44,002 nt of DNA, from NCBI GenBank assembly GCA_913063125.1, contig CAJXZM010000033.1, positions 1 to 44,002 on the forward strand. The letters are read 5' to 3'. The notes beneath the pieces were generated by a model that ran no database searches, was not told the DNA's origin, and worked only from the letters and a program-made list of their open reading frames with translations. Positions 1-7,936 of the stretch are shown here, piece after piece. Position numbers and translations under genes: made by a program. The stretch's first letter is position 1. Every line of letters begins with the position of its first letter. Source of the DNA: an uncultured Gammaproteobacteria bacterium (GTDB lineage Bacteria > Pseudomonadota > Gammaproteobacteria > Pseudomonadales > Ketobacteraceae).

Positions 1-1425
1 GATTATGTGGCAGAAGCCATGGTTCATATTGCTCACCAGCCAGAGCTTGATGGGCAATGTTTCCATTTAACCGACCCCGCTCATTACCGGCTTGGAGAGT
101 TATTTAATCTTATTGCGTCGCAATCCAACAAGCTACCTGGGTTTTCTTGGGAAGTGCCCAACAGTATCCTCAATTTATTACCCAAAAATGCCATCCCAGC
201 CCTAGCCACCCAATCATGGGTTAAGAGTTTTTTAGAGCGCCTTGAGATTGCGCCGGGTGCTTTGAGTTACGTGACCTATCCCACTACCTACGGCTGCTCT
301 AACACCCAAATTGCATTAGCGAACAGCACCATAAAACCACCAGTGCTAGCGGATTACATGCCCGTGTTATGGCGCTATTGGAGAGAGTACTTGTCGCCAC
401 AAACAAAAAAAGCTGCTAACAGAAAATCTGCCGCTGAGTTATCAAAAGAAAAGGTGTTGCTACGTCGTCCAGAAATTATGCCATATTTTAAGCGTGCAAA
501 GGATCATTGGACCTGGAATACAAAAAGCATTTTTCAATCCAGAAGCGCGCTAGAAGAACGCGTCAACAATAAGGTTATTTTGCTTACCGGTGCCAGCTCT
601 GGTATTGGTGCCGAAGTGGCTCAACGATTGGCGTTCGCGGGTGCAACGGTACTGTTGGTGGCTCGCTCAAAAGATAAGTTAGAAGAGCTTGCTGAAGATA
701 TTCGAGATCAAGGAGGCAACGCGTTTGCGTACCCGACAAACCTCGCCGATGGAGATGACTGCGACCGTGTTTGTCAGTTAGTTACTGAAGAACATGGAGG
801 GGTGGATATTTTGATTAACAATGCTGGGCGATCGATTCGTCGATCTGTGAAATTCAGTTTCGATCGTTTTCATGATTATGAACGCACGATGCAAATCAAC
901 TATTTTGGTTCTATTCGAATGGCGATGAATTTGTTGCCAGGCATGCTGGAGAGAGACGACGGCCATATCGTGAATGTGTCAACGGTTGGTGTACAAGCGA
1001 ATCCAGCCCGTTTTTCAGCATACTTGGGATCGAAGTGGGCGTTAGAGGGGTGGAGCTGGGCCACAGCGAATGAACTTGCCCATACGGGCGTGACGATTTC
1101 AACGATCAACTACCCGTTAGTGCGTACACCGATGATAGCGCCTACTAAAATCTATGATTACGTCCCGGTAATGTCGCCAGAAAAAGCGGTGGACTGGATG
1201 TTGGATATGATTATTACCCGGAACAAGCGAAAAATCGGATCACTAGGGGTAGCGGCACTTGGTATGTATTACTTGTTCCCAAAAATTTCAGAGACCGTTG
1301 TGAATGCAAGTTATCAAATGGTTTACGAGGCACCACCAAAGTCTGAACTAGAAAAACGTGAGCGTCAAAAGACAAAAATCCGACAAGAAGGAAACGTAAA
1401 GCCGATATTTAAGAATGTATCTTAA
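1..1425 (+). CDS. Fatty acyl-CoA reductase, alcohol-forming type (5' end outside window)
   Basis: This is the 3' part of a two-domain reductase. The frame is open from base 1 and the true start lies upstream. The first ~150 visible residues look like the end of an extended-SDR (NAD_binding_4, thioester-reductase-like) domain. A complete classical SDR domain follows, with the cofactor motif TGASSGIG near residue 197, NNAG near 272, a serine in the NVSTVG stretch and the catalytic Y-x3-K in SAYLGSKWAL near 340-350. An N-terminal reductase domain plus a C-terminal SDR is the architecture of the ~660-aa Marinobacter-type enzymes that reduce fatty acyl-CoA or acyl-ACP with NADPH through aldehyde to fatty alcohol, as in wax-ester synthesis. 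The patatin gene follows 60 bp downstream in the same direction. Assignment rests on domain order and motifs; a different long-chain SDR fusion is the alternative. Confidence 0.8.
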   Translation, partial: DYVAEAMVHIAHQPELDGQCFHLTDPAHYRLGELFNLIASQSNKLPGFSWEVPNSILNLLPKNAIPALATQSWVKSFLERLEIAPGALSYVTYPTTYGCSNTQIALANSTIKPPVLADYMPVLWRYWREYLSPQTKKAANRKSAAELSKEKVLLRRPEIMPYFKRAKDHWTWNTKSIFQSRSALEERVNNKVILLTGASSGIGAEVAQRLAFAGATVLLVARSKDKLEELAEDIRDQGGNAFAYPTNLADGDDCDRVCQLVTEEHGGVDILINNAGRSIRRSVKFSFDRFHDYERTMQINYFGSIRMAMNLLPGMLERDDGHIVNVSTVGVQANPARFSAYLGSKWALEGWSWATANELAHTGVTISTINYPLVRTPMIAPTKIYDYVPVMSPEKAVDWMLDMIITRNKRKIGSLGVAALGMYYLFPKISETVVNASYQMVYEAPPKSELEKRERQKTKIRQEGNVKPIFKNVS

Positions 1426-1484
1426 ACGCTAGTACCTTAAAAAATGCAGCTATACGAACCTTGACGAATCTATTGAGTGAATAC

Positions 1485-2978
1485 ATGACGATCTTTAAGA
1501 GCAGCAAACTCCAAGCCATTGGAAGTAAAATGGCGGCCGCAGAGGACTATTCGGATTGGATATCTCTAGCAAAAGAGCATGACAGTGCATCGGGAAAAGA
1601 TAAATGGAAGTCAGCCGAAAACAGCTCGCTATATGACAGTGCGGAAATTCGTATTCGACATGATAACCTGTGCCGCTTGCTGGAAGATAAAAATCATCAT
1701 GGCTTGCTGTTTGCGTTAAATGAGGGAATCCACGGTAATGTGGGCGGGATGGGAAGCCCGCGTCTCTATAGTCAGGCTCAATTCGGCACCAAGCTGCTTG
1801 TGGATGATTACGTCAGTAAAATTGTCGAATCATTACATTTTGTTGCCAAGGCAAACGACGCACAAATCCCGTTTGATGAGAAACTCGACTTCTTTCGTCG
1901 AGCAAGTCACTGCTTTGGCCGCTCAGCGTTAATGCTGAGTGGCGGTGCGGGCCTGATATATTTTCATCACGGCGTTGTACAAACACTTATTGATGAAAAC
2001 CTGCTACCCAATGTCATTTCTGGTGCCAGTGCCGGTTCTTGGATTGGCGCGCAACTGGGTACCAAAACAGACGAGGAATTGCGACAAGGACACTTTTACA
2101 ATTACCAATATGATCTGCCACGAGGGCCGAACCCACTGTCCGTGCTAATGGGGCTTCACGAACAACACTCACCCATGTCTATTAAGGAGCAAGCGCTTGA
2201 TGGCTTTTGTTCAGATATGACGTTTCAAGAAGCTTACGAACATACTGGGCGCTACATAAGTATTTCTATCGCGCCATCAGAAAAACATCAAACGTCGCGC
2301 TTAATGAACGCTATTACATCTCCCAATGTTTACATCCGATCCGCCATTGACGCATCAAGTAGCCTTCCAGGTGTGGTGCCACCAGTAACGCTCTATGCCA
2401 AAGGCATAGACGGAAAACCCAAACCTTATTTACCGTCTCGAAAATGGTGCGATGGATCCTTTTCAGAAGATTTGCCAGCCAAACGCTTAGCGCGTTTATT
2501 TGGTGTAAATCATTATATTGTTAGTTTAATTAATCCAATGGCATTACCTTTTGTTGCTGACCCTAAATTTAAAAACATTAAGGGTCTACGTAGAAACGTA
2601 AGTAACATTCTAATGGATATACTTAAAGACGGTTTAATCTCCACTGAAAAGTTGATGTCAAAATATGGCGGTTCATATATCAGTCCGGCCATTTTGTTAT
2701 CCCATGCGGTGCTTGACCAGAAATATACCGGCGATATCAACATTATATTGGAGAAGAAAGACTTCTACTGGCGCAATGCGCTATTTGAATATAGTGAAGA
2801 TCAAGAAATTGAAAACCTCATCATGGCGGGAAGGCGCAGTACCTGGCCTAAAGTCCCGATGATACGAAATGCCTCGGTGATCGCACGCGCCTTGGGTCAA
2901 ATACTGGAGAACCTGGATTTGGATGAGCTGTCCAATACACATACATTTCATAAGCAACACATAACACCTTGCGCGTAA
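1485..2978 (+). CDS. Patatin-like phospholipase with N-terminal DUF3336
   Basis: This is a serine acyl hydrolase, about 497 residues from the ATG at 1485. A TTG eight codons earlier keeps the frame open, but ATG is the likelier start. The N-terminal ~150 residues match DUF3336, which is found before patatin domains in lipases. The patatin domain shows the oxyanion-hole stretch LSGGAGLIYFHHG, the nucleophile elbow GASAGS (G-x-S-x-G) and the D-G-S motif (CDGSFSEDLPAKR) that supplies the catalytic Asp of the Ser-Asp dyad. No signal peptide or membrane segment is obvious. The family hydrolyses phospholipids or triacylglycerols. Next to a fatty acyl-CoA reductase it may release acyl chains for storage-lipid or fatty-alcohol turnover (inference). 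Confidence 0.9.
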   Translation: MTIFKSSKLQAIGSKMAAAEDYSDWISLAKEHDSASGKDKWKSAENSSLYDSAEIRIRHDNLCRLLEDKNHHGLLFALNEGIHGNVGGMGSPRLYSQAQFGTKLLVDDYVSKIVESLHFVAKANDAQIPFDEKLDFFRRASHCFGRSALMLSGGAGLIYFHHGVVQTLIDENLLPNVISGASAGSWIGAQLGTKTDEELRQGHFYNYQYDLPRGPNPLSVLMGLHEQHSPMSIKEQALDGFCSDMTFQEAYEHTGRYISISIAPSEKHQTSRLMNAITSPNVYIRSAIDASSSLPGVVPPVTLYAKGIDGKPKPYLPSRKWCDGSFSEDLPAKRLARLFGVNHYIVSLINPMALPFVADPKFKNIKGLRRNVSNILMDILKDGLISTEKLMSKYGGSYISPAILLSHAVLDQKYTGDINIILEKKDFYWRNALFEYSEDQEIENLIMAGRRSTWPKVPMIRNASVIARALGQILENLDLDELSNTHTFHKQHITPCA

Positions 2979-3122
2979 CTTCTAATGGTGAAGCCATTCC
3001 CCCCCCCGATTTTTTTCAAACTGAGAGGTGTTGAAGATTATCCTATTTAGACAGTTGGTTCATTGGCTGCATTCAGTTATTGCTTGTCATTAAATATGAT
3101 AAATCAAATGAGGTATATGACT

Positions 3123-3191
3123 ATGAATATTTTGTCCCTAATTGGGGTTCCGGCAAAACCCCACGGTAAACCCATCGCTAATTTAAGTTAA
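3123..3191 (+). CDS. Possible 22-aa peptide ORF
   Basis: A 22-codon frame from ATG 3123 (a second in-frame ATG lies at 3117) is preceded by GAGG at 3110-3113, nine bases from the 3123 ATG. The peptide begins MNILSLIGVPAKPHGKP and resembles nothing I recognise. It could be a leader peptide or chance; the ribosome-site spacing is the only support. Confidence 0.2.
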   Translation: MNILSLIGVPAKPHGKPIANLS

Positions 3192-3537
3192 ATGGTGAAG
3201 AGCTCTAATACCCTAAGTGAAAAATATGGAGGGTGCTTTGACTAAGCCTAGAGAATGCCTTGAGCTTCACTGCACCTTGGTACCGAGTTTCACGAAATGT
3301 AGATTTGATGGGGCTTTGTAAAATATACATAAAACGAAATACAGATAAAAATTATATTGGTCGAGTATTGATGAAACAAAAAAACAGAAATATATTTTCA
3401 AATATCCAAATTTAAATACATTGAAAAAATACGTCTTGATAACTAAGATAGACGGCGTTTAATTTCATGATGAATTAGTGTGTCTCTATAAAATAATTTA
3501 AAGAAGGACGTTTCGTCATGAAGATATTGTATTCGAA

Positions 3538-3693
3538 ATGTTGGGGATATTCATATCAATTATCTTATTTAATCTCACTGTAGGTCATGTGCTCGTTGAG
3601 GAGGAAGTCACATGTTTTGTTCAAACTTGTGATGAGGTGACAACGCTTAATGAAAGTGAATGCCATTGCGGCTGCGACCTTCAGCGATCGTAA
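3538..3693 (+). CDS. Candidate secreted cysteine-rich micropeptide (51 aa)
   Basis: The frame runs from ATG 3538 to TAA 3693. Residues 2-20 are hydrophobic and signal-like (LGIFISIILFNLTVGHVL). An acidic, cysteine-rich tail follows with Cys at 26, 31, 42, 44 and 46 (C-x4-C-x10-C-x-C-x-C). No family is recognised. The ATG lacks a good ribosome site of its own. A better one (GAAGGA at 3503-3508) serves an overlapping frame starting at ATG 3518, which stops at 3583, so translation could be coupled or the gene may carry a frameshift near its 5' end. Hydrophobic start, clustered cysteines and a polar tail are unusual for random AT-rich sequence, but coding status is unproven. Confidence 0.35.
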   Translation: MLGIFISIILFNLTVGHVLVEEEVTCFVQTCDEVTTLNESECHCGCDLQRS

Positions 3694-3917
3694 ATATTTA
3701 ACTAGGCCGCATTACGTACCTTTTTTTCTGTTGTTTTGTTAATTACATCGCCATATCTGATTTTTCATTTAACTACAAAAACGGTAAAAATACCTATACA
3801 GAATCCACAGTTAATCGAGGGTATAAATTTATCATAATCAGTCGATGCTTATCTCAATAATACGTGCTCTACGAAAAACTATTCGTATGGTCTTTTTCGA
3901 TTTTTTAGTTGGGCTCA

Positions 3918-3943
3918 ATATTAATAAATGTTATTATTAATAT
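3918..3943. promoter_or_regulatory. AT-rich inverted repeat upstream of the cluster
   Basis: Ten-base arms ATATTAATAA (3918-3927) and TTATTAATAT (3934-3943) are separated by six bases, about 120 bp upstream of the first cluster gene. Position and symmetry suit a repressor or activator site for the cluster promoter. The base composition is so AT-rich that chance symmetry is possible. Confidence 0.3.
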
Positions 3944-4060
3944 GCAGGGAAAGATATTTATTTTTATCGAAGTCGCAGATGCTGAGTATTTAACTCTACT
4001 CTTCTCCGCAATATTTATGTAAGTGTCTCGATCACGGAAATGTAATTGTAAAAGGAGCGT

Positions 4061-4849
4061 ATGTTGTTAACGGATAAGTTTTCAGTTTTTGATTTTTTTT
4101 CGGATGGTATAAAGCATTCAGTCTATCGGTTAGGCGATGGTTCAAAACCAGGCGTACTAATTATTCAAGAACTTCCTGGTATAGGTAAGCAGACCATTGC
4201 ATTGGCGGAGCGCTTACATAGAGATGGATTTACCGTATATTTGCCTCATCTTTTTGGCCAATTTAATGCACCAATTACCCCAGTAAGAAATTTGGTGAAA
4301 TTGTGTGTAAATTTGGAATTTCGTTTATTGGCAAATCGTCGACGAAGCCCTATATCAGATTGGTTGCGAGCGTTAAGCCGAAAAATCAGTGAAGAGTGTA
4401 ATGGCTCTATTGGCGCAATCGGTATGTGTTTAACGGGCGGATTTGTCTTGACGTTGATGATGGATGAAAGTGTTTCTGCGCCGGTACTGAGTCAACCCAC
4501 ACACCTGGGTGGATTCAAAGAGAGTAACCAAGAAACGTTAGGCGTGCCACAAGCGGATTTAGATGCAGCCATATCGAGATCGAAGCGTGATGATATTGAG
4601 GTTCTTGGGTTACGATTTACCGGGGATAAAGCGTGCACAAAATCCAGGTTTGATAAATTGGAATCGTTGTTTGGCGACAGATTTAGACGTGTAGAAATTG
4701 ATTCATCTTTATTTAATGAAGAAAAAATACAACCATTTGCACATGCAGTATTAACACTTGATTTTAAAGACCAAGAAAATCACCCAACTATGACCGCCTA
4801 TCGTAACGTTGTTGAGTTTTTTAACGAAAAGATCGGGAACCAGGGGTGA
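4061..4849 (+). CDS. Dienelactone-hydrolase-family alpha/beta hydrolase
   Basis: A 262-residue cytoplasmic alpha/beta hydrolase. It shows the dienelactone hydrolase signature: a Glu in IIQELPGI after the first strand, the cysteine nucleophile elbow G-M-C-L-T-G-G, an Asp in FTGDKAC and a His in FAHAVLTLDF, giving a Cys-Asp-His triad. The family opens lactone rings (dienelactone in chloroaromatic breakdown), but members have diverse substrates. The start has a clear AAGGAG ribosome site five bases upstream. It is the first gene of a co-directional run that includes a beta-lactone synthetase homologue, so a lactone substrate or an editing role is attractive (inference). It is not the haloalkane-dehalogenase-type OleB, which uses an Asp nucleophile. 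Confidence 0.85.
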   Translation: MLLTDKFSVFDFFSDGIKHSVYRLGDGSKPGVLIIQELPGIGKQTIALAERLHRDGFTVYLPHLFGQFNAPITPVRNLVKLCVNLEFRLLANRRRSPISDWLRALSRKISEECNGSIGAIGMCLTGGFVLTLMMDESVSAPVLSQPTHLGGFKESNQETLGVPQADLDAAISRSKRDDIEVLGLRFTGDKACTKSRFDKLESLFGDRFRRVEIDSSLFNEEKIQPFAHAVLTLDFKDQENHPTMTAYRNVVEFFNEKIGNQG

Positions 4850-5082
4850 GTGTTAGAAGAGAAAAGTAATAGAAGGGATTTTATGGGGCCGTGATCTTAA
4901 GCGATAGTTTTCGTTAGCGGTTTCCACCTGCCAGATTGACTAATAAAGCTCTAGATGACCCAGATAATTACTCATCTCAGGGGCTTTTAATGTACTCAAA
5001 AACTAGTGCGTCCTTTGTTTGATACAAAGAGACGTTGGTTGTCTATGATTGGGTTTATACCCCATCGATTTTGGAGAGTAGT

Positions 5083-6123
5083 ATGAAAATTGAAGCGGTT
5101 GCAGCGTCATTCCCTGATAGGGTTGTGACGAATACTGATGTGATTAACCTTATTCAACAACAAAGTGAGGGGGCTTTCACAGGTGACCTTTCAGCAACGT
5201 TGGGGCAAGTTGAATATTATTTGAATCATATTGGAAACAAAGAACGTCGGTGGTTAGATACCAATGAGCCAGCTTTCGATCATGTAAAAAAATCAATGGA
5301 TAATGCAATCGCTCAAGCAGATCTTCAATTGAAGGATGTAGACCTACTTATACATTCCAGTGTTGACCGACGGGTTGTTGAACCGGGTCAATCATTTTTC
5401 ATTGCAAAAGCAATGGGGATGACATGCCAGTGTTTTGATGTATTAGAAGCCTGTAACAGTTGGACTCGAGCATCGAATATCGCGCACGCCTTACTTAAGA
5501 GCGGGAAATATAAGAAAATAATGATTGTAACGACAGAGTTTGCCGTGCATGAAGGCGAGTGGGGGTTTAATAGTTTTACGCTAGAAACACCAAAGGATCT
5601 CGATTGGGCGTTTGGTCCTTATACAATGGGAGAAGTAGCCACCGCGACTATTCTTTCTGATGCGGGTGATGATTGGACCTATCAATTTAAAGCCCTTCCA
5701 GAATACGCCGACTTATGTATGTGCCCTATTGATGATTGGGCAGATAATATAAAATATATGGGGAATGCGAGTATAGAAGGAAAAGGTGGAAAGAAATTTA
5801 TTTCCTATGGCAAGCAACTTGCGGAAAAAGGCCTTCCATCAGTGATACAGCTGTTAAAAGAATGTCCGGTTCCAATATCGGATATTGATATTGTATTTCC
5901 TCATACTCACAGTGAAATATTCTGGACGAATGTCGCAGAGATGACGGAAAGTGATCTTCCGTACTATTTTATTTTTCCTGAAACTGGAAATTTGGTTTCC
6001 GGTTCGACTCCAGCGGCAATGGCGCTAGCGTTTGAACGAGGTCATTTAAAGCGAGGTGATCGAGCAATGGGGTGGATCGCTGCTGCAGGTATGTCATTTG
6101 CATTGCATACTTTTGAATTCTAA
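5083..6123 (+). CDS. OleA-like 3-oxoacyl-ACP synthase III family ketosynthase
   Basis: A thiolase-fold condensing enzyme of 346 residues. The ATG at 5083 is preferred because GGAG lies six bases upstream; the frame is open 16 codons further. The catalytic triad is visible as Cys124 (VLEACNSW), His274 (FPHTHSE) and Asn303 (GNLVSGSTPAA). In OleA enzymes the Cys takes an acyl chain from acyl-CoA and condenses it non-decarboxylatively with a second acyl-CoA to give a beta-keto acid. FabH homologues use malonyl-ACP instead. The OleA-like assignment comes mainly from the downstream OleC- and OleD-like genes; motifs alone do not separate OleA from other KAS III proteins. A 36-bp perfect palindrome follows the stop codon. 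Confidence 0.75.
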   Translation: MKIEAVAASFPDRVVTNTDVINLIQQQSEGAFTGDLSATLGQVEYYLNHIGNKERRWLDTNEPAFDHVKKSMDNAIAQADLQLKDVDLLIHSSVDRRVVEPGQSFFIAKAMGMTCQCFDVLEACNSWTRASNIAHALLKSGKYKKIMIVTTEFAVHEGEWGFNSFTLETPKDLDWAFGPYTMGEVATATILSDAGDDWTYQFKALPEYADLCMCPIDDWADNIKYMGNASIEGKGGKKFISYGKQLAEKGLPSVIQLLKECPVPISDIDIVFPHTHSEIFWTNVAEMTESDLPYYFIFPETGNLVSGSTPAAMALAFERGHLKRGDRAMGWIAAAGMSFALHTFEF

Positions 6124-6164
6124 TTGAAATAGTCCATATATTTTAGGAAACAACCTTTCTAGTA

Positions 6165-6200
6165 CACGTTAAAAAGCATCAATTGATGCTTTTTAACGTG
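6165..6200. repeat. 36-bp perfect palindrome between oleA-like and oleC-like genes
   Basis: Two 18-base arms, CACGTTAAAAAGCATCAA and its exact reverse complement, abut with no spacer (centre 6182/6183). It lies 41 bp after the ketosynthase stop and 25 bp before the ligase start. It could fold as a hairpin on either strand and act as an attenuator, an mRNA-processing site or a DNA-binding site. No T tract follows, so it is not a textbook Rho-independent terminator. Confidence 0.85.
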
Positions 6201-6225
6201 CCAGTTGATTGTTAGGAATAGATTT

Positions 6226-7908
6226 ATGTCAGCGTCAAAAAGTGAAGTACTAACCAAATCCAATAACTTTTATTCAAACATTGAGGTTGCTGCTTTAACG
6301 ACACCTTATAAAAAAGCTGTTATCGCCTGTACAGGCAGAGATAAGAGTGGTTATTACGGGTATAAACAGCTTACGTTCTCTCAGCTTGAGGCGGCCTGTT
6401 GTGATTATGCTTATGGCCTGGCAAAAGAAGGGGTAAAACGCGGAACAAGAGTGTTAATGATGGCTCGGCCTTCGTTAGATTTTATCTCGTTAACGTTCGC
6501 TTTGTTCAAAATTGGAGCCATACCGGTGTTTGTTGATCCTGGTATGGGGTTAGATCGCATGTTGATCTGCGCCAAGGAGGCTGAGCCAGAGTTTTTAATT
6601 GGTGAAAAGCAAGCTATCAGGCTCAAAAACCTGAAACGAAATGCATTCAAATCCATTAAGAAGAGTTTTTGCGTAGAACGGAAAAAAATATTGGGTAGCA
6701 CCCCGCTTCAGACGTTACGGATTTCGCCGTTACAACAGACATTAACGTTGGATGTTAGTGAGAGCGACTCTTTGGCGATTTTTTTCACTAGTGGCAGCAC
6801 AGGCATTCCAAAGGGAGTGGAGTGGAGCCATGGAAATATGCAGCGCCAAGGTGAGTTGTTGACGCAATATATGAAATTGGAGCCGGACGATATTGATGTC
6901 GCAACCTTTCCTCTCTTTATGTTCATTACCACCGCGGCCAATCGTACTTGTATCATTCCCGATATGGACTTTAGTGCTCCTGCACAAGTAGAACCGCAAA
7001 ATATTGTGCAGCTAATTGAAGATTTCGGGGCAAATTACTGTTTTGGATCACCTGCATTACTGAATAAAGTCAGCTTATATTGCGTTGAGAAAGGCATTAC
7101 ATTGCCTACAATGAAGCACGTTATCAGTGGCGGTGCGCCAGTGCCATTCTCAGTAATTGAGCGAGTTCAATCGCTGTTGCCGAATGGCCTAGTAGTGACA
7201 CCCTATGGAGCCACGGAAGCATTGCCTATTAGCTTTATTGACTCAACGGAACTGCAAGAGGAAACAGGTGATTTGTCTGCGCAGGGCTGGGGCACTTGTG
7301 TGGGCTATCCGGTACCTGATGTCGATGTCAAAATCATACGGTCTATTGAGCAGCCGATAGCAGAGTGGAGCGAGTCGCTAGCGCTAGCGGACGGTGAAAT
7401 TGGGGAAATTACAGTTAAGGGACCGATCGTTACCGAAAAATACTTTCGGAGGCCTCAAGAGGTTCTAAAACATAAAATTAGTGAATATAACTCGGAAACT
7501 GGCAGCACTGAAATCCGTCATCGAATGGGCGATGTTGGCTATTTTGATCAAAAAGGTCGCCTTTGGTTTTGCGGACGAAAGAATCATATTTGCTTCGACG
7601 CTACTACGCCCTATTACTCCGTTAAAGTAGAAGGAATAGTGAATGCGGTAAATAGTGTGTGGCGCTCTGCCCTGGTGGAGTTGTCAACGCAACGGGGACC
7701 AGAACTAGCAATAGTTATCGAGTTTCACCCGGGCGAGTGTCCTGATAATTGGAATGAGAAAAAGTCTACGTTTTTCACGCTGCTAGAGAAATTTGATATT
7801 CCTGTAAAGCATCTTTATCACTACCCAAAATCGTTCCCAGTCGATAAGCGGCATAACTCGAAGATTGAACGAAGTGTGTTGGCTAAGTGGGCACAGACGC
7901 AGCTGTAA
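6226..7908 (+). CDS. OleC-like AMP-dependent synthetase (beta-lactone synthetase)
   Basis: An ANL-superfamily adenylating enzyme of 560 residues. The ATG at 6226 has AGGA eight bases upstream and is preferred to the in-frame TTG at 6205. The phosphate loop TSGSTGIPKG starts at residue 188, the A5-type motif reads TPYGATEALP near residue 325-334, and the hinge region contains GDVGYFDQKGRLWFCGRK. The GATEALP form is typical of OleC rather than of ordinary fatty acyl-CoA ligases, which have Y-G-x-T-E followed by other residues. OleC adenylates a beta-hydroxy acid and closes it to a beta-lactone. The next gene, 29 bp on, is OleD-like, which fits the same pathway. Confidence 0.82.
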   Translation: MSASKSEVLTKSNNFYSNIEVAALTTPYKKAVIACTGRDKSGYYGYKQLTFSQLEAACCDYAYGLAKEGVKRGTRVLMMARPSLDFISLTFALFKIGAIPVFVDPGMGLDRMLICAKEAEPEFLIGEKQAIRLKNLKRNAFKSIKKSFCVERKKILGSTPLQTLRISPLQQTLTLDVSESDSLAIFFTSGSTGIPKGVEWSHGNMQRQGELLTQYMKLEPDDIDVATFPLFMFITTAANRTCIIPDMDFSAPAQVEPQNIVQLIEDFGANYCFGSPALLNKVSLYCVEKGITLPTMKHVISGGAPVPFSVIERVQSLLPNGLVVTPYGATEALPISFIDSTELQEETGDLSAQGWGTCVGYPVPDVDVKIIRSIEQPIAEWSESLALADGEIGEITVKGPIVTEKYFRRPQEVLKHKISEYNSETGSTEIRHRMGDVGYFDQKGRLWFCGRKNHICFDATTPYYSVKVEGIVNAVNSVWRSALVELSTQRGPELAIVIEFHPGECPDNWNEKKSTFFTLLEKFDIPVKHLYHYPKSFPVDKRHNSKIERSVLAKWAQTQL

Positions 7909-7936
7909 TAATGACTAGGGTTAACAGGAATTTGTT

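Larger units (their letters stand above)
2979..4060. other. Long AT-rich spacer before the lipid cluster
   Basis: This 1.08 kb stretch separates the patatin gene from the cluster. It starts with a run of nine C (2999-3007), holds two very short reading frames with plausible ribosome sites (3123-3191 and 3518-3583) and the cysteine-rich frame annotated separately (3538-3693), and ends in strongly AT-rich DNA with an inverted repeat (3918-3943). No conserved RNA structure was recognised. Confidence 0.6.

Noticed and set aside
3518..3583. 21-codon frame MKILYSKCWGYSYQLSYLIS
   Set aside because: It has a good ribosome site but is very short, overlaps the cysteine-rich frame and matches nothing; mentioned only as possible leader for translation coupling.
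4061..4849. Calling the first cluster hydrolase OleB
   Set aside because: Its elbow G-M-C-L-T-G-G and overall pattern are dienelactone-hydrolase type with a Cys nucleophile; OleB belongs to the haloalkane dehalogenase group with an Asp nucleophile.
6165..6200. Rho-independent terminator after the ketosynthase
   Set aside because: The palindrome has no loop spacer and no T tract on either side; it is listed as a palindrome with open function.
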